DNA from: Chlorocebus sabaeus
Taxonomy: Eukaryota > Chordata > Mammalia > Primates > Cercopithecidae
Length of the DNA stretch: 64,000 bases
NCBI RefSeq assembly: GCF_047675955.1
Contig: NC_132919.1
Location: 66,196,816-66,260,815, forward strand
Direction: 5' to 3'
Under the pieces are notes generated by a model. It saw nothing but the letters and a program-made list of their open reading frames with translations, did not search any database and was not told where the DNA came from. Position numbers and translations under genes: made by a program. This document shows positions 49,701 to 55,361 of the stretch, one piece after another. Position 1 is the first letter of the stretch. The number at the start of each line of letters is the position of its first letter.

Positions 49701-52700
49701 GTGGGAAAGCAGAGTACCAGGAGGGAAGAGGGTGCGCAGGCATTTGTGGAGAGCGCTGCCCAAGAAAAAAGGCTTGGGAGCCCGGTCTCAAGGGAGCTGG
49801 GACAGCCTCACATAGAGCAGGGGCCCGAGAAGTTACCGGGAAATGCCATCTATGCGAAGCCTTCATTCACCCAAGAGCGTAAGGTGGCAGTCTCCTCTGT
49901 GCTGAAACCCTTCTCCATGGGCGAGCCTTCTGCCTCCACCCCTGCAAAAGCCCTACCTGAGGTCAGAGACAGATCAAAAGACTTAACCCACGCTGTTTTC
50001 ATTTTAGAAAATGCAAAGGCTAGAGTTAAGAATATGAAGGCTGCTAAACCAATCGTACATTCCAGAAAAAACTACCGCTTTCATAAAATTCACTCCTGTG
50101 TGGCCCACAGCACACCCAAGGCCAAAAAGAGTCAAAAGTTGAGAAAGAAAAGTTATCTCGATAGACTGATGCTTGCAAACAGGCCGCCGTTCTCTGCAGT
50201 GAACAGCCTCATAAATTCCCCTTCACAAGGGGCTTTTTTGCCTTTAGTAGACCTGAGTCCTAAGGAAAATCCTTTTCCTAAACTATTTGATACTTCAGAA
50301 CATGTTATAGAGAACACTAATGTAAAGAACACAACTGCAAGAAATGCCTTCAAAGAAAATATTTTTATGGAAAACACTACTATGCCGGAAGGCACCATCT
50401 CTGAAAACACAACCTACAATCCTCCTCCTGAGGCAGATTCCCCTGGGACTGCATTCAACTTAGTTAAACGAACTAATCAGACACAATGGGAATACAACAA
50501 CGTGGGCACTGACCTGTCCCCCGAGCCCAAAAGCTTCAATTACCCGTTGCTCTCATCCCCAGGTGATCAGTTTGAAATTCAGCTAACCGAGCAGCTACGG
50601 TCCCTCATCCCCAGCGAGGATGTGAGAAAGTTTATTTCTCATGTTATCCGGACCTTAAAGATGGACTGCTCTGAAACTCGTGTGCAACTGACCTGTGCCA
50701 AGCTCATCTCCAGGACAGGCCTCCTGATGAAGCTTCTCAGTGAGCAGAAGGAAGTAAAGGCGTCCAAGGCAGAATGGGATACGGAACAGTGGAAAACTGA
50801 GAACTATATTAATGAGAGCACGGAAGCCCAGAGTGAACAGAAAGAGCAGAGGTTGAGTGAGGTGAGGACCACACAGAAACATGAGACCCAGATTTCCCAG
50901 CATTTAGTGTATGCCAGGAAAGTGCCCACACAGGAGAACCCGGGACTCCCAGGCCATAGCTTGTCCTGGTCATGTAACTTTGGCCATGATGGTGATCTCC
51001 CACTTTGCTCATGTAGAGGGTGAAATAGATCAGTGCACAAGGTGAACTGTAGGTGAGGTGGGGTGGCTCACGCCTGTAATCCCAGCACTTTGGGAGGCGA
51101 AGGTGGGTGGATCACTTGAGGTCAGGAGTTTGAGACCAGCTTGGCCAACACAGTGAAACCCTGTCTCCACAAAAATAAAAAAAATTAGCAGGGGTGATGA
51201 CACATGCCTGCAGTCCCAGCTACTCGAGAGGCTGAGGTGGGAGGATCACCTGAGCCCAGGGAGGTCGAGTCTGTAGTGAACTGTGATCACACCACTGCAC
51301 TCCAGCCTGGGTGACAGAGTCTCAAAAAAAAATAAAAAAGAACCTGTAAGCTACTTACCTGGAATACTGGGGTTTTGAGAAGTTAGCTTCCATTCTCTCT
51401 CTTTTTTTTTAATTGTTCTTTCCTTTTTTTTTTTTTTTTTTTTTTAGCTCATTAAAGACGTTCCAGGATATGGCTATAACAACAAACTCATCTTGGCAAT
51501 ATCTGTGACTGTAATACTAACAATTTTGATCATAATTTTTTGTCTCATTGAGGTAAGAATAATAATTAATTCAGGTTTTCAGAATGCAGTCCTGTCTTTC
51601 TGTGGATTCAGAGCCCACAAACTCAAAACCAAAGCCGCTTTCCCACCTGCTGCTACTTGACATTCTTTTTCAGTCCTTTAAGGCTGAGGTATACTTTGTT
51701 CTTTTACTGCAGTGTATATTCCAGGATTTTAAAGGATCCTCACTTTCAGGAGATCTCTGTGAAATGAAACCAAGTTAATCCCACTAGACTATTTTAAGAA
51801 GTTGATATAACAGCAAAATTTCTCCCACGTAAAACAATGTCAACAATTAGATGTACTCACCAAGTCACCCCTTACTCTGCCACTCATTTATTTCCTTGTT
51901 GCTGAAATGATGAGAGACGTATAATCTCCATCCTCACGGAGTTGTCATCACCCTGGAAAGGAAGGAGACAGCCAATAGAGAGAAGTATTGTCTTGTAGAC
52001 TTACTAGGTTCACACAGTATCATCCTTCTCCAGTGTGTAAGGCATTGTCTAAATAGGTCCAGTTAAAGCACTACAGGGTAGCCATTTTTTAAAAAAAATT
52101 GTTGGCCACATGTTTAAGTTCACAGGGGAGGGGGAATGTCTCATACTCCAGCCCTCCTGAGCCTAGGCCCTCTGTGAGATGTGTCACCATTTCTTGGACA
52201 CCATGTGAGACATTCCCCCTCGGATCAGAGATGCTCAACCTGCATCAACATATCTAAAGCCTACATCTGGCTACTCTGGGGCGAGTCTTGTTCACAGTGC
52301 CCATTCCTGGAGCTTGCCTCTGTTGGCCTTTTGTTCGATTACAATCATGTATTACTTTTCCCAACAGGCCAGTGCTAGCATATTGGAAGAGTGATTTAAT
52401 AAGCTGGTAACCTTGACGCCATGCTCCCAATCCAAACTTATTTGCCTCATTTACCATTTCTATTATTGTGGCAGCCCTCCATTCCAGCCAGAGCTTCAAC
52501 TTAACCATACCCCAGTCACACTATCCACATTTCTGCTCTTGTCTGTGTGTTTGTCCATCTAAAATGCCCTTATTTCACTCTGCCTGTGGGAGTCCCATGA
52601 ATCTCTCCAAAGCCAACTCAAGTTCATCTTTCTGCTTGAAACCTTCCCTGAATAGGCCTGGCGCGGTGGCTCACGCTTGTAATCCCAGCACTTTCATGAG

Positions 52701-54822
52701 GCTGAGGCGGCAGATCATGAGGTCAGGAGATCGAGACCATCCTGGCTAACACAGTGAAACCCTGTCTCTACTAAAAATATAAAAAATTAGCTGTGCGTGG
52801 TGGCAGGCGCATGTAGTCCCAGCTACTCGTGAGGCTGAGGCAGGAGAATGGCATGAACCTGGGAGGCAGAGCATGCAGCGAGCCAAGATTGGGCCACCGC
52901 ACTCAAGCTTTGGTGACAAAGCGAGACTCTGCCTCAAAAAACAAAAACAAAACAAAACAAAAAAACCACCTTCCCTGAATATTCCAGCCCTCCTGAGCCT
53001 AGTCCCTTTGTGAGATTTGTCCCCACTTCTTGGACACCATATGAGAGACTTCAGAGGGCGAAGTGGGAGGACTGCTTGAGCCTGGGAGGTTGAGGATGAA
53101 GTGTGCTGTGGTCATACCACTGCACTCTAGCCTGGACAACAGAGCAAGACCCTGTCTTAAAAACAGCTACCACCAAAAACTATCTTGGAATTTGAATAGG
53201 ATTACCTTAAATTTGTAGATTAATTTGAGAATGACATCTGTACAACATTCTGGGAACATGGTATTTCATGTCATTTATTCATTTCTTGTTAATGTCTTTC
53301 AGAAGAGTTTTAGGGTTTCCATCATACAGATCTTACACGTCTTTTGTTACATAACAGATCTTTGTATTTTTCTTCCTAAATACTTCATACATTTGTATTG
53401 CCATTGTAAATGGGACTTATTTCCATTTTCTAATTAGTTATTGGTGGTACATCTGACAAGTATTTGACTTTTGTGTGCTGCTCTCTTGAATTTGTTTCCA
53501 GTCACTGTACTGAATTCTCATATTACTTCCAGTAAAATCTTAGTTGATTCTCTTAGGCTTCTTTGGCTAACATTTATTGTTTTATATGCAAATAATGATA
53601 GTTTTGCCTCTTCCTTTTAAATACTTACACTCTTTCCTTCCTTTCCTTTCTCTTTTTTTCTTTCTCAGGGCCTTGTTGTCACCCAGGCTGGAGGGCAATG
53701 GTGTGATCTAGCTTACTGTAACCTCAAACTCCTGGGCTTAGGGGATCCTCCTGCCTCAGCTTCCAGAGTGGCTGGGACTACAGGCAGGCAGTGAAATTTT
53801 AAAACTTTTTTTGTAGACACAAGGTCTCGCTATGTTGCCCAGGCTGGTTTTCCTGCCACTTTAGAGCAGGTTTCCTTTTTTTCATACTTTTAAGAGTTTT
53901 TTATTAGGAATTGTCCATTGAATGTTAGCTAAAACAGTCAATAAAATGCATTAAGTGTCAGCTGCATGCAAGACCCTAAGTTAGATACAGTCAGCCCTCT
54001 TCATCAGCAGGTCCACATCTTCAGATTCAACTGGATAAGGTGAATATTTGAAAAAAGAAACAATAAAAATACAAATAGAAAGTACAGTATAACAACTGTT
54101 GCCATTGTACAATAGCTATACATTTTATTAGTGATGACCTAAAGTACGTGGGACCAGGCATGTTGACTGACACTTGTAGTCCCAACACTTTGGGAGGCCA
54201 ACCTGGGCAGCATAGTGAGACCTTGTCTTTAATAAAAATAAAAAAAATAGCCAGGCGTGGTGGTATGCACCCGTAGTGCCAGCTACCCAAGAGACTGAGG
54301 TGGGCGGATCACTGGAGCCCAGGAGGTTGAGGCTGCAGTGAGCTGTGATTGTGACACTGCACTCCAGCCTAAGTGACAGAGGACGATCCTGTCTCCAAGT
54401 AAGTAAATAAAGTATATGGGGGGATGTGTGTTGGTTATATGCAAATACTACACCATTATATGTAAGGGATTGAGCATCCACAGATTCTGGTATGGTGTGG
54501 GGGTGGTATCCTAGAACCAGTCCCCCGCAAGATAGCAAGGATGACTAAACTGTGGAAGAATCAAAGCTCTGTTGAACAGCATACAATTCCTGTCTTCAAA
54601 AATCTTATCAGGTAGATGAGACTTAAAATGAATAAAAGGAATGAATACAGATTTGGAGATAGTGGTTGTTGTGATGGATAATCTTAATTGTGTTTTCTTC
54701 CAAAACAGATTCATTCCCACAAAAGGGCATCACAGGAGGATAAAGGAGACTCATCACGGATTCATTCCTACAAAAGGGCATCAGAGGAAGATAAAGAAGA
54801 CTCATCAGTGTCAGGCCCCTGA
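22286..54822 (+). CDS. LRRC37B: LRRC37-family single-pass membrane protein (LRRC37B-like), 11 coding exons
   Basis: Joining 22286-25773, 27814-27885, 30683-30754, 33240-33311, 33945-34025, 37515-37586, 38179-38253, 47004-47122, 49063-50861, 51448-51552 and 54709-54822 gives an uninterrupted 6069-nt frame (2022 residues). All introns are GT-AG; introns 1-7 are phase 2, intron 8 phase 1, introns 9-10 phase 0. Order in the protein: hydrophobic N-terminus (about residues 8-35), Pro/Gln/Thr-rich repeats (to about 1110), cysteine-rich LRR N-cap (1122-1155), six LRR-type units (about 1163-1310), cysteine-rich C-cap (1311-1350), conserved LRRC37 C-terminal region (1351-1950), one transmembrane helix (about 1964-1984) and a 38-residue tail. 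The family is primate-amplified on chromosome 17 and mostly testis-expressed; its biochemical role is poorly known. Family assignment is firm. The B symbol rests on B-type segments in exon 1, the LILPSR motif in exon 8 and the intronic SH3GL1 pseudogene, and is less certain. Confidence 0.85.
24065..25420 (+). repeat. In-frame tandem repeat array inside LRRC37 exon 1
   Basis: Units start with CTGACTCAAG at 24065, 24422, 24779, 24944 and 25301, giving periods of 357, 357, 165 and 357 nt. All are multiples of 3. The first two 357-nt copies differ at only two bases that I can see (one near 24338, one near 24360). The 165-nt unit lacks a 192-nt subunit. Confidence 0.9.
26131..26424 (+). mobile_element. 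Alu, Old World monkey AluYRa-like, intron 1
   Basis: GGCCGGGCGCGGTGGCTCAA start, TGAGATCCGGCC in the right arm. Perfect 14-nt target duplication AAGAGTTGATTCCG (26117-26130 and 26425-26438). Confidence 0.93.
26437..26650 (+). mobile_element. MIR
   Basis: CTGCCTGGGGTTGAACCCAG and CTGTGACTCAATTTCCTCA are MIR core landmarks. Confidence 0.7.
26651..27429. other. Intron 1 sequence, nothing specific
   Basis: AT-rich; partly resembles old L2-type sequence (ATGCCTACAGGTATGGTTGG, GAGATTAAATTACT) without a clear boundary. Confidence 0.3.
27430..27570 (-). mobile_element. L1M 3' end fragment, antisense, intron 1
   Basis: TTTTGCCCATTTTTCTGTTG and TGATTTGTAGGAGTTTG are L1 landmarks. Part is repeated at 29222-29293. 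Confidence 0.55.
27814..27885 (+). CDS. LRRC37B: LRRC37 exon 2 (LRR unit 1)
   Basis: 72 nt between the acceptor tgtttcttcacag and the donor gtgagt. Encodes NFQGNYIPHIDGNVW then KAYSWTEKL. Phase 2 at both ends, so it could be skipped or duplicated without breaking the frame. Confidence 0.92.
28127..28419 (-). mobile_element. Alu (AluJ-like), intron 2
   Basis: TTGTCCCCCAGGCTGGAGTG; ends ACCCCCAGCC. Confidence 0.9.
28420..29300 (-). mobile_element. L1ME-type LINE-1 3' end, antisense, intron 2
   Basis: GAAATGGAATTGTTGAAGTG, TTGCCCTCAAAAATGTTGTG and CCACTGGGTATTCTCCAACT match the antisense L1ME 3' end. It is disrupted by a fold-back segment at 28966-29047. Confidence 0.6.
28966..29047. repeat. 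Near-perfect 33-bp inverted repeat (hairpin)
   Basis: Arms 28966-28998 and 29015-29047 pair at 32 of 33 positions (single C/A mismatch at 28980/29033; G-U in a minus-strand RNA) around a 16-nt loop. The right arm matches ordinary L1ME sequence; the left arm replaces the expected L1 sequence. Confidence 0.9.
29379..29577 (+). mobile_element. Alu, 3'-truncated, intron 2
   Basis: CTAGGTGTGGTGGCTCATGC to GGCAGGAGAATTGC; ends where the next, opposite Alu begins. Confidence 0.88.
29578..29884 (-). mobile_element. Alu, full length, intron 2
   Basis: TTTATTTATTTTTTGAGACC start; ends CACGCCAGGCC. Opposite in orientation to the adjoining Alu. Confidence 0.9.
30059..30197 (+). mobile_element. Alu monomer (FLAM-like), intron 2
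   Basis: GGCCAGGTGAGGTGGGTCAT to GAGACCCTGTCTC then an A-rich tail. Confidence 0.75.
30438..30501. repeat. (TG)n microsatellite, intron 2
   Basis: Interrupted TG tract ending in about nine perfect GT units. Confidence 0.9.
30683..30754 (+). CDS. LRRC37B: LRRC37 exon 3 (LRR unit 2)
   Basis: 72 nt after ttcattttccag and before gtaagt. Encodes ILNENYLTELHKDSFEG then LLSLQYL, a canonical LxxNxL-type repeat unit. Phase 2 at both ends. Confidence 0.93.
30755..31049. other. Intron 3, unassigned start
   Basis: Unique AT-rich sequence. Confidence 0.3.
31050..31240 (+). mobile_element. hAT-type DNA transposon fragment, intron 3
   Basis: AAGAATGGTTTCTGCATTTT and GTGGCCCACAAAGCCTAAAA match the same hAT-type family as 8085 and 11385, in the opposite orientation. 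Confidence 0.5.
31241..31889. other. Intron 3, unassigned
   Basis: AT-rich, no repeat or exon recognised. Confidence 0.3.
31890..32389. mobile_element. L2-like relic, intron 3
   Basis: TTCATTTATTTAACAAATAT, TGCTTGCAAGGAGTTTATGC and GAATAGGACTTTGAAGG fit degraded L2-type sequence; boundaries are approximate. Confidence 0.4.
32390..32560. mobile_element. MER5-type hAT relic, intron 3
   Basis: CTGCATCACAATCACTGAGA, TACTGATTCAGTTGGTCTAG and TTTGCAAACCACTTGTGG match MER5A/B. Confidence 0.6.
32561..33239. other. Intron 3 end, unassigned
   Basis: AT-rich; nothing but the exon 4 acceptor tract at its end. Confidence 0.3.
33240..33311 (+). CDS. LRRC37B: LRRC37 exon 4 (LRR unit 3)
   Basis: 72 nt after a pyrimidine-rich tract ending cctag and before gtaagt. 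Encodes DLSCNKIQSIERHTFEPL then PFLQYI, the clearest LRR consensus in the gene. Confidence 0.93.
33488..33707 (+). mobile_element. MER20-like hAT element, intron 4
   Basis: AGCAGTGGTTCTCAACTGGT, GCATCTAGTGGGTAGAGGCC and GGGATGCTGCTAAACATCCT are characteristic; about 220 nt, the length expected of the family. Confidence 0.75.
33945..34025 (+). CDS. LRRC37B: LRRC37 exon 5 (LRR unit 4, 27 residues)
   Basis: 81 nt after gtcttttttttgtag and before gtaagt. Encodes NLGCNLLTELSFGTFQAW then HGMQFLYKL, three residues longer than its neighbours but still frame-neutral. Confidence 0.92.
34288..34592 (+). mobile_element. Alu head joined to L1PA-type 3' end (chimera), intron 5
   Basis: 49 nt of Alu 5' sequence (GGGTAGGGTGGCTCAGGCCT to CACTTTGGGAG) runs directly at 34337 into the L1 3' end (CCACATGTTCTCACTTATAA to TAAAATAAAAGTT plus an A-rich tail). 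Confidence 0.8.
34599..34877 (+). mobile_element. Alu lacking its tail, intron 5
   Basis: GGCTGGGCATGGTAGTGGCT to GAGCGAGACTCTG; the tail is replaced by an opposite Alu fragment. Confidence 0.88.
34878..34998 (-). mobile_element. Alu right-monomer fragment, intron 5
   Basis: ACAGAGATGGAGTTTTACCA to CATGCCTGGCC. Confidence 0.8.
35010..35078. repeat. (GGAA)/(GAAA)n purine microsatellite
   Basis: GAAGGAAGGGAGGGAGGG then GAAAGAAA-type repeats. Confidence 0.8.
35151..35475 (-). mobile_element. Alu with (CTTT)n tail, inserted in a MIR
   Basis: TTTCTTTCTTTC tail, GTTTTGTTCTTATTGCCCAG; ends GCACCCGGCA. AGCTTTGCTTCTT before and AGTTTAGCTTCTT after look like its target duplication. Confidence 0.9.
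35476..35645 (+). mobile_element. MIR, intron 5
   Basis: TAACCTCAGTTTCCTCATTT and GTTGTTGTGAGGATTAAATG are MIR landmarks. It begins before the Alu, at about 35115. Confidence 0.7.
35765..36072 (+). mobile_element. Alu, Old World monkey AluYRa-like, intron 5
   Basis: GGCCGGGCGCGGTGGCTCAA start, GCTGAGATCCGGCC; near-consensus and therefore young. Confidence 0.93.
36173..36475 (-). mobile_element. Alu, full length, intron 5
   Basis: Poly(T), GAGACAGTTTTGCTCTTG; ends GCCCGGCC. CAATAAAC flanks both sides. Confidence 0.92.
36476..36645. mobile_element. L2-like relic, intron 5
   Basis: CATTTATTAAATGCCTAG, GCCAGGCACAGGGATGACAA and TGCCCTCAAGGAGCTGATAG. Confidence 0.55.
36807..37128 (+). mobile_element. 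Alu, intron 5
   Basis: AGGTCAGGCACAGTGGTTCA start; (CAAAA)(CAA)n tail. Confidence 0.9.
37515..37586 (+). CDS. LRRC37B: LRRC37 exon 6 (LRR unit 5)
   Basis: 72 nt after ttgcatttttcag and before gtaagt. Encodes ILNRNPLTTVEDPYLFKL then PALKYL. Confidence 0.93.
37587..38178. other. Intron 6, no repeat recognised
   Basis: 592 nt, AT-rich, with an A18 run near 37946-37964. Confidence 0.4.
38179..38253 (+). CDS. LRRC37B: LRRC37 exon 7 (degenerate LRR unit 6)
   Basis: 75 nt after ctttcttcttcag and before gtaagt. Encodes DMGTTQVPLTTLKNIL then TMTVELEKL. Intron 7 (8.75 kb) follows and carries the SH3GL1 pseudogene. Confidence 0.92.
38300..38612 (-). mobile_element. L1M 3' end, antisense, intron 7
   Basis: TTTATTGATATATAATTTTC, GTATAGTTACATAACC and CAGAATGTCTTATAAATG; continues at 39209-39490 after two Alus. 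Confidence 0.6.
38613..38911 (-). mobile_element. Alu, full length, intron 7
   Basis: Poly(T), GAGATGGAGTCTCGCTGTC; ends CACACTCGGCC. Confidence 0.92.
38922..39208 (-). mobile_element. Alu inserted beside another Alu, intron 7
   Basis: Long poly(T), GAGACAGAGCCTCGTTGC. CCAGCAGATTCTT is duplicated on both sides (38911 and 39212). Confidence 0.92.
39209..39490 (-). mobile_element. L1M 3' end, antisense (continuation)
   Basis: GAATCTCATTGTGGTTTTAA and TAATAGCTAGTGATGTTGAA. Confidence 0.6.
39498..39795 (+). mobile_element. Alu (AluJ-like), intron 7
   Basis: GACCAGGTACAGTGGTCCCT to an A-rich tail; a short internal deletion after CAGTGG. Confidence 0.85.
39869..40165 (+). mobile_element. Alu, intron 7
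   Basis: GCTGGGCACAGTGACTCACA start; internal repeat of CCCATCTCTAC; poly(A) tail. Confidence 0.9.
40166..40409 (-). mobile_element. L1M 3' UTR remnant, antisense, intron 7
   Basis: AAACAGAAGTTTTTAATTTT and TACCTAAGAAATCTTTAAGA. Confidence 0.5.
40410..40568 (-). mobile_element. Alu fragment, intron 7
   Basis: GAAACGAGGTCTCACTATGT to CCGTGCCTGGCC. Confidence 0.8.
40578..40710. repeat. (TA)n/(TG)n microsatellite
   Basis: Alternating blocks of TATATATA and TGTGTGTG. Confidence 0.9.
40711..40868 (+). mobile_element. 5'-truncated Alu between two microsatellites
   Basis: CAGCCAGGTGTGGTGGCACA to poly(A). Confidence 0.85.
40869..40942. repeat. (TA)n/(TG)n microsatellite
   Basis: Grows out of the preceding Alu poly(A): same TATATG/TGTG words as 40578-40710. 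Confidence 0.88.
40943..41608. other. Intron 7, unassigned
   Basis: No repeat recognised before the SH3GL1 retrocopy. Confidence 0.3.
41609..41622 (+). repeat. Target-site duplication, left (SH3GL1 pseudogene)
   Basis: AATCATGAACGCTA, matching AATCATGAACACTA at 44136-44149. Confidence 0.8.
41623..44135 (+). pseudogene. SH3GL1P2: Processed pseudogene of SH3GL1 (endophilin-A2)
   Basis: Intronless copy of the whole SH3GL1 mRNA in LRRC37 intron 7: GC-rich 5' UTR, ATG at 41750 giving MSLVGLKNHFYKASQLVSEK, then BAR-domain sequence. The BAR frame is ended by TAA at 42252-42254, where endophilin has a Tyr codon (LDFDY). A second stop, TAG at 42699-42701, falls at the start of the SH3 domain, and a 1-nt deletion near 42774 shifts the last residues. 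The long 3' UTR ends with ATTAAA at 44106-44111 and an A-rich tail. Flanking 14-nt direct repeats (41609-41622 and 44136-44149, one mismatch) show L1-mediated insertion. The symbol assumes orthology with the human copy at 17q11.2. Confidence 0.9.
44136..44149 (+). repeat. Target-site duplication, right (SH3GL1 pseudogene)
   Basis: AATCATGAACACTA follows the A-rich tail directly and matches the left copy at 13 of 14 bases. Confidence 0.8.
44150..44585. other. Intron 7, unassigned
   Basis: Old L1-like AT-rich sequence without clear landmarks. Confidence 0.3.
44586..44874 (+). mobile_element. Alu, 5'-truncated, intron 7
   Basis: TGGGCTCATGCCTATAATCC to CAAAACAAACAAAAGAAAC. Confidence 0.88.
44875..45209. 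other. Intron 7, unassigned
   Basis: No repeat recognised. GCGCGCCCCCTCCCCCCTCG near 45172 is a short GC-rich island. Confidence 0.3.
45210..45436. mobile_element. MIR-family relic, intron 7
   Basis: ATTTATTGAGCACTCACTGT, TGATTCATTTAATCCTCAAA and TAGTGGAGCTGGGATTTAA. Confidence 0.7.
45437..45907. other. Intron 7, unassigned
   Basis: Unique-looking. Confidence 0.3.
45908..46200 (+). mobile_element. Alu (old), intron 7
   Basis: GCTGGGTGTGGTGGCTCATG start; the poly(A) tail is lost (GTCTCGTTTTTTAAG). Confidence 0.85.
46201..47003. other. Intron 7 end, unassigned
   Basis: AT-rich; contains the exon 8 branch and pyrimidine region. Confidence 0.3.
47004..47122 (+). CDS. LRRC37B: LRRC37 exon 8 (cysteine-rich LRR C-cap)
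   Basis: 119 nt after ttttcatctatag and before gtgagt. Encodes ILPSRMACCLCQFKNSIEAV then CKTVKLHCNSACLTNTIHC, with seven cysteines, as expected of an LRRCT-like cap. It changes the splice phase from 2 to 1. Confidence 0.92.
47123..49062. other. Intron 8, repeat-poor
   Basis: 1940 nt without a recognised Alu or L1, unlike other introns. A (GTTTTT)n run lies at about 47534-47560. The 108-codon antisense frame at 48372-48698 is unsupported. Confidence 0.4.
49063..50861 (+). CDS. LRRC37B: LRRC37 exon 9 (conserved LRRC37 C-terminal domain)
   Basis: 1799 nt after cttcttttttcacag and before gtgagg; encodes residues 1351-1950. It begins PEEASVGNPEGAFMK and includes the serine/lysine-rich region that Pfam describes as the LRRC37A/B C-terminal domain. 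There is a predicted coiled stretch near ENMLDTEIQEKIDKVKREE and a basic stretch near TPKAKKSQKLRKKSYLDRL. The frame stays open to 51023, so intron retention would add 54 residues and then stop before the transmembrane exon. The segment around LLPFMKLLFSNAQDGDRPL resembles the LRRC37A version; I recall human LRRC37B as shorter here. Confidence 0.92.
51052..51342 (+). mobile_element. Alu, intron 9
   Basis: AGGTGAGGTGGGGTGGCTCA start. It lies 190 nt after the exon 9 donor and about 105 nt before the exon 10 acceptor. Confidence 0.9.
51448..51552 (+). CDS. LRRC37B: LRRC37 exon 10 (transmembrane helix)
   Basis: 105 nt, phase 0 at both ends. Encodes LIKDVPGYGYNNK followed by the hydrophobic helix LILAISVTVILTILIIIFCL. 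The acceptor lies directly after a run of 22 T (51424-51445). Skipping this exon would keep the frame and give a protein without a membrane anchor. Confidence 0.92.
51553..52539. other. Intron 10, first part, unassigned
   Basis: Mostly unique. A 64-nt segment at 52147-52210 is repeated at 52983-53046. Confidence 0.35.
52540..53046 (-). mobile_element. L2 3' end, antisense, split by an AluY
   Basis: AAGCCAACTCAAGTTCATC and GAAACCTTCCCTGAAT match the antisense L2 3' end; resumes at 52982 after the Alu. Confidence 0.55.
52655..52967 (+). mobile_element. AluY-type Alu, intron 10
   Basis: GGCCTGGCGCGGTGGCTCAC start. Perfect 14-nt target duplication ACCTTCCCTGAATA (52641-52654 and 52968-52981). 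Confidence 0.93.
53047..53165 (+). mobile_element. Alu right-arm fragment, intron 10
   Basis: GGGAGGACTGCTTGAGCC to CAAGACCCTGTCTTAAAAA. Confidence 0.75.
53166..53960 (-). mobile_element. L1 ORF2, antisense, intron 10, with Alu inside
   Basis: ATTTGAATAGGATTACCTTA, CTTTCAGAAGAGTTTTAGGG and ATGCAAATAATGATAGTTTT are reverse-complement ORF2. An old Alu sits at 53650-53850. Confidence 0.75.
53650..53850 (-). mobile_element. Old Alu fragment, intron 10
   Basis: CTTGTTGTCACCCAGGCTGG to TATGTTGCCCAGGCTGG. Confidence 0.75.
54152..54410 (+). mobile_element. Alu (AluJ-like) with internal deletion, intron 10
   Basis: CCAGGCATGTTGACTGACAC to a (GTAA)n tail. Confidence 0.85.
54709..54822 (+). CDS. LRRC37B: LRRC37 exon 11 (short duplicated cytoplasmic tail and stop)
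   Basis: 114 nt after cttccaaaacag, ending TGA at 54820-54822. It consists of two imperfect 51-nt copies (54709-54759 and 54760-54810) encoding IHSHKRASQEDKGDSSR and IHSYKRASEEDKEDSSV, then SGP-stop. The human paralogues I recall continue into a longer tail, so this may be a lineage-specific end or an alternative last exon. Use as the terminal exon is inferred from the in-frame stop and the AATAAA signals about 140 nt downstream. Confidence 0.8.
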   Translation: MHSHKRASQEDKGDSSRIHSYKRASEEDKEDSSVSGP

Positions 54823-55010
54823 GCCAAGTTAAGGCATCCAGATGGCCTGGAGCCATGTTTTTTAAATTTTATTATTAAGTATTGTTTTTTTACTGGTTAA
54901 ATCAATGATAACATTCTTTACTTTGTGGTTGTGTTCCTCAAAATGAGGATTTTTAACAATAATAAAAATAAAGCTTGTTAGATCATTTTTAATTTTAATA
55001 AATTGGTTCC
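54823..55010 (+). other. LRRC37B: LRRC37 3' UTR with poly(A) signals
   Basis: After the TGA at 54820, the AT-rich sequence has overlapping AATAAA hexamers at 54961-54966 and 54967-54972 and another at 54997-55002. Cleavage shortly after about 54985 or 55015 is likely. Neither site has been observed. Confidence 0.5.
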
Positions 55011-55131
55011 TAAAGATTTGACTAAAGAGAAAACTAGGCCAATCTAAGCAGAGTCCAAATGAAGTAGAAAGTCCATAGAGAACGAGGAAAAAAGGAAATT
55101 GTTGAACCACAGACACAGTAAAAGGAAAAAA

Positions 55132-55361
55132 CTGGGCAGGTGCAGTGACTCACACCTATAATCCCAGCACTTTGGGAGGCTGAGCTGGGTGGATCGCTTG
55201 AGCCCAGGAGTTCAGGCAACCTGACAAAACCCCCATCTCTACAAAAAATATACAAAAATTAGCCAGGCGTGGTGGTGTGCACCTGTAGTCCTATCTACTT
55301 GGTAGGCTGAGTTGGGAGTATCACTTGAACCTGGGAGGTTGCAGTGAGCTGAGGTTGAGCC
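55132..55361 (+). mobile_element. Alu, left part (split by the solo LTR)
   Basis: CTGGGCAGGTGCAGTGACTC to GAGCTGAGGTTGAGCC, where the LTR begins. Confidence 0.88.
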
